Assembly: GCF_003073045.1 (NCBI RefSeq)
Contig: NC_037592.1
Coordinates: forward strand, 14,502,384-14,566,383
From: Pomacea canaliculata
Lineage: Eukaryota > Mollusca > Gastropoda > Architaenioglossa > Ampullariidae
Length of the DNA stretch: 64,000 bases
Direction: 5' to 3'
A program made the translations under genes and the position numbers. Below are positions 60,801 through 64,000 of the stretch, one piece after another. The notes under the pieces are model-generated. The model saw nothing but the letters and a program-made list of their open reading frames with translations. It made no database searches and was not told where the DNA came from. Numbering within the stretch: the stretch's first letter is position 1; each line of letters begins with the position of its first letter.

Positions 60801-63417
60801 CAGTGCAAAAGACATAGACCAGAAAATGACACAAACTTGCTCTTGTGCTTCTCTAGAGAACTTGCGCAGCACACCCCCCACCAGAGTGCCTCCACAAATG
60901 ATCGTTGGAATGAAGACAAGCATGATACCCGTCAGCTTTGGCGATATCAAAAGAAGAGAAAAAATGCACCCAATTGTCTGCAAACAATAAAAGCCCAAAC
61001 AAATATTTGAATATTTGATTAAGTGATAGCTTTACCCTTTTGTTTGGACAGACCAGAGAAATTACATAATTCTAAAGCAATTTCATATTTTGTCTTGGTT
61101 AAAGACTGAGGAATTTACCAAAGTGCAAAATTATCAAATGTTTTGGTTTAGTTTGCAAGGAGACTCTAATTTTTATCAACTGTGAGAATAATTTATTTAG
61201 TTTTCATCAAAATGTTCAATAACTGTATAGAAAAAGGCAAACACTGTAACATAATAATACTTCCTTAGCACATTTTTTTTATCCTCCCACCCCCCCCAAA
61301 TCAGCAGATGCTCCCAACTCTCATCCTGGTTGTGTGCTTAGTGCAGTCCTCTAATGACTACAGAGTTCTGCTGTGTTTTGATAAAAACAATACATTTTCT
61401 TCAAAAACCAATGATTGTGGTAAGCTTAATTAGTCAATTACAAAATCTCTAATGAGTGTTCTTATAGACTCTGGCAAACCTCCAGAAATTGTATGAGTGC
61501 TTATGAAAACATTAAGCAATCTGTGTAACATAAGTTTTTGCATGACAGTGTCATGTATCTAGATGCAAAAGCATCATATCTGATGGTCAATACTTTCTAT
61601 AACTAGACTAAGTGACCTCTGACCTGTGTAGTAGCTTTTAGGCCTTGGGAAACACAAAGTTTGAAGGAAGATTTGAAGTCTTGTACATCCGAGGTCAATC
61701 TGCAGGTGTAGCACATTGTTTTGTTTTTGAAGATTGGTGACTCAAAAATATCACAGCAAGCACATTATATGCAAGCACTGATAACTGGAATCTCCAAAAC
61801 AACTATTGTTGTTAACCCATTATAAAAATCAATACTCAATTTTAACAGATTTTAATTAAACGATTCAATTTAAAAAATTTTTTCCCTTCCAGTGATAATT
61901 ATCTTACAAATTTTCACCTGTCTACAAGCATCCCAGTTTTGTGAGTGTCAAAAAACACAATGTCTTGATTCATGTAAGCAGAAAACAGTTCATGCCGCAT
62001 GCTTACGGCCAAGTTCTCCCCAATGGTTGATAAGAGTGAAATATAGCTGAAAGTCAGCAGACCCTGCGACAAACCAGAAAACAGAAACAGAAATGAGCAA
62101 ATACAGTTTTGATGCTTTCTTGATGCTGTAAAAAAAATTCTGAATTGCTGCTCAACTGTTCCACTTTTACAACATAATATATTTAGACAGGATTGTGATA
62201 TGTGGCACCTATCAGACTTTCTCCATGTTCGCATGTAATCTGAAGCAAATAAAAGTGTTTCCTTGATGCAATTTTTTCCTTGATGAAATATGGTTTTACT
62301 GTATATGCTTCAGAAATATTCTGAGTGAAACAATATTTTATGCAGGTTTACCTGAAGAATATAGATGCACATTAGTTTCATGGCAGGTTTCTTGATCTCT
62401 TCTACAAAACTGCCAACAGCTCCTGCAGTGAACTTTGACACAATGTTGGTGATTTCTCCTAGAGCCACTGGGATCTGAATGTTCACTGCTGCAGCTGCTA
62501 TTGCACTCTGTCAAAGTCAGACATCAAATACTTTCTCAGCAATTTAGAATAATGCAAATTTGTTTGTCCCAAAGGGCAATTACAGCTACAACCTAATTAT
62601 ATAGGCACACCAGTGAACTTGTCAGGCTGGTCACTGTGAATGTGTTATATGATTTACAGATAAGCAGGTGCCCATGAAATAATTTGGTACAAACGTATTT
62701 TTTGAAGAACTATGAACAATGTGATGTGAAAAGACAGTGCTGTGCAAAGCAAAAGCAAATGCTGGAAAACGGGGTTAGGTTAGTGAAGTAGGTGGTGTAA
62801 GGAAGCTGGGGTAAGGGCCTGAAATATTTACTAATCCTTACTCTAACCACACCCTAATCTTAATATTACCCCTATATCCTAGCACTTTCTTTGCTTAATT
62901 TTTTTTACGTGAAGGCATCCAAAGACTTCCCAAAGTAAATTACTAACTTTAATTTTCTTAACTCTCCCTATTTGTGGCTCTCCTAGAAACATACTTGTAC
63001 TGCTAGATAACCCTCTGTGATCAACTTTCCACTCACCAGCACTGCTGCAAGCAGGTACCAAATGTCTTTGGATAGCATTTCCCACAGTTGCTGCCATGGA
63101 AACTCAGGTTCTGGACCCTCTTCTTGATGTGTACCAGTCTCAAGGCGGTTCCGATGGTGTGCTTTACAGTTCACTTGAATCTTACCTTCTTTCCACCACA
63201 AAACTCCTAGCCCTATAGCTGTGATCCCTGGATAAAAGAACGATGCTGCTGCCAGTGCAATGGTCCTACTGCCATGTGGTATATGGCTTTTAGCAATGCT
63301 TGCAGCCTGGTTTGCTAATCGTGCCCTGCAGATGCTGAATGTCTTTTGCCACAGTTTTGATGCTGATGACTGGGATGTTAGATTCAGTCTCCACCAACAT
63401 GGCGTGCAAGCAAACAC
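54746..63417 (-). CDS. ABCB8: ABCB8-like mitochondrial ABC half-transporter
   Basis: Inner-membrane half-transporter; human ABCB8 (MITOSUR) is linked to mitochondrial K-ATP activity and iron export. Minus-strand exons: about 63417-63037, 62507-62352, 62063-61918, 61699-61624, 60977-60837, 60248-60163, 59864-59661, 59038-58966, 58366-58247, 57828-57756, 57336-57203, 56618-56547, 56122-55945, 55750-55692, 55329-55241, 54846-54746. A basic, acid-poor presequence-like N-terminus precedes the membrane domain ([53 protein letters not shown]). The nucleotide-binding domain has Walker [11 protein letters not shown]-loop INQ|EPVLFA, Walker [17 protein letters not shown] and H-loop VIAHRLST. Two exons are each one base short at C-runs (56045-56047, 54813-54817), shifting the frame inside the signature region and near the C-terminus. 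Exon 1 has no in-frame ATG, so the start lies upstream. Confidence 0.93.
55945..56122 (-). CDS. ABCB8: ABCB8-like exon with ABC signature, one base short
   Basis: Reads [17 protein letters not shown], then HGYHTVLG, before a frame shift at a GGG run (plus 56045-56047). Beyond it the expected [19 protein letters not shown] and ILILDEAT appear in another frame. Phase arithmetic needs 179 bases and 178 are present. Codons on both sides are otherwise well conserved, so a base-calling error is likelier than true decay. Confidence 0.9.
56905..57182 (-). mobile_element. tRNA-derived SINE, probably family B
   Basis: On the minus strand an A-box-like ACCTAGTGATTAGAC and a B-box-like CCAGTTTGATACC are spaced as in tRNA genes. 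The tail (GAAAGAGCTC, AGATCACAGATCTC) resembles the SINE at 29.1-29.3 kb. It lies in an ABCB8 intron, just beyond the exon ending at 57203. Ends are approximate. Confidence 0.5.
57203..57828 (-). CDS. ABCB8: ABCB8-like exons with Walker A
   Basis: Exon 57828-57756 encodes [20 protein letters not shown] and ends within GGG of Walker A in phase 1. Exon 57336-57203 completes [14 protein letters not shown], followed by [16 protein letters not shown]. The P-loop is split by the intron, and its key Lys and Ser are present. Confidence 0.93.
58650..58820 (-). mobile_element. tRNA-derived SINE, family A (minus-strand copy)
   Basis: On the minus strand GTGGCTCAACAGTTAGCGC (A-box-like) and CTGTCCTGGGTTTAG (B-box region) are followed by CTGTTCTTTC and TGTGGCATCTGTTCTG. 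The same ordered blocks occur at 22.49-22.77 kb. Inside an ABCB8 intron. Confidence 0.65.
61624..61699 (-). CDS. ABCB8: ABCB8-like exon 4 (short)
   Basis: A 76-base exon encoding [20 protein letters not shown] and KATTQ, the conserved loop after the third membrane helix of ABCB8. It fits phase 2 to phase 0 between its neighbours. Confidence 0.92.
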
Positions 63418-63905
63418 TTGTTTTTTTAGTGATGCTATTGGCTGGACTGAGTTGATTCTGCAATCACAGGACCCATCATATGCTTTATTTTTGTATGGTT
63501 TTTTTATTGGGATGCTAAATAAAATTATTTAATACTCCATGGTCAGGGTTTCTGTATATCACGGTTTTGTCAGATTTCGGGCATAACATCGAACATTTTA
63601 ACTCAAGCATAGCATCTGTTACTTAATGGGGGGAATTTTCTTGAGCATGAATCTAACGGAATATAGTCTTCTAAGTACTATCGGTACACGATAAACGTTA
63701 CCTGCTTCTAACAAACATCATATTTGAGCGTGTGTTTGTAACGTGGCCAAAAGTCCGACAGGTCGTTACTCGAAACATTTTCTGTTTAAGGCCTTCAATA
63801 AGGCAAAACGGATAATGTCATATTTCAGCTCATTTGGATATACGCATCGTTGTGACAGACTAGTAACAGACTTTGCCCCGTTCACGAATTGACCTTAGCT
63901 TCGTT

Positions 63906-63950
63906 GTTGTGCGCGACTGCCGCCATCTTTGCAGAGCTTCGCTATAAAAG
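63906..63950. promoter_or_regulatory. YY1-like AAGATGGCGGC (minus) with an opposing TATA box (plus)
   Basis: The minus strand carries AAAGATGGCGGCAG at about 63918-63931, a common element at start sites of housekeeping genes, with ATG at 63926-63924. In that frame MAAVAHNNEAK reaches a possible GTCAAT donor and could be the missing first exon of the ABCB8-like gene. On the plus strand TATAAAAG at 63943-63950 could serve a gene starting to the right of the window. This may be a divergent promoter. Confidence 0.35.
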
Positions 63951-64000
63951 GTTGAATATTGGCTTTTCTAGTCGACTGTCGACATTACAATTAAAACTTA

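Noticed and set aside
63260-63532. 90-codon plus-strand open frame
   Set aside because: Largely antisense shadow of ABCB8-like exon 1 and its upstream sequence.

Overview
The window is nuclear DNA from an animal. Genes are split into short exons by GT-AG introns, intergenic DNA is AT-rich, and microsatellites, SINEs and small DNA transposons are common. The gene set (an RFX6-type regulator, an intact L-gulonolactone oxidase, an ABCB8-type mitochondrial ABC transporter) fits an invertebrate. I lean towards a mollusc, but nothing here proves the phylum.

Layout: (1) About 3.0-20.3 kb, minus strand: ten exons of an RFX6-like transcription factor, covering the N-terminus, the whole winged-helix DNA-binding domain and the first conserved downstream blocks. 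Its 3' part was not found and probably lies left of the window. Its introns hold dense trinucleotide microsatellites, a 728-bp Tigger/pogo DNA transposon (12.4-13.2 kb) and RFX X-box motifs; another X-box lies just upstream of the start codon. (2) About 20.3-23 kb: its upstream region, with a GC-rich block and a SINE. (3) About 23.0-28.4 kb: a 5.4-kb element bounded by terminal inverted repeats, with gene-like exons including a DUF4806-like piece. This is the least familiar object in the window. (4) About 28.4-32.1 kb: no gene seen, one tRNA-derived SINE. (5) 32.2-41.6 kb, plus strand: a nine-exon gene for a secreted, probably GPI-anchored protein with two degenerate PEBP-like domains. (6) 41.6-46.3 kb: no gene recognised. 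(7) 46.4-52.2 kb, plus strand: L-gulonolactone oxidase (GULO), complete except for an unresolved 5' end. (8) 54.7-63.4 kb, minus strand: ABCB8-like mitochondrial half-transporter, 16 exons, convergent with GULO.

The four host genes do not form an operon or a visible pathway. GULO makes ascorbate at the ER, ABCB8 works in the inner mitochondrial membrane, RFX6 is a nuclear regulator and the PEBP protein is extracellular. Exons were placed by homology recalled from the human or rat proteins, and each junction was checked for splice sites and phase. Three coding exons are one base short at a homopolymer run (two in ABCB8, one in the PEBP gene), which looks like assembly under-calling rather than three independent mutations.
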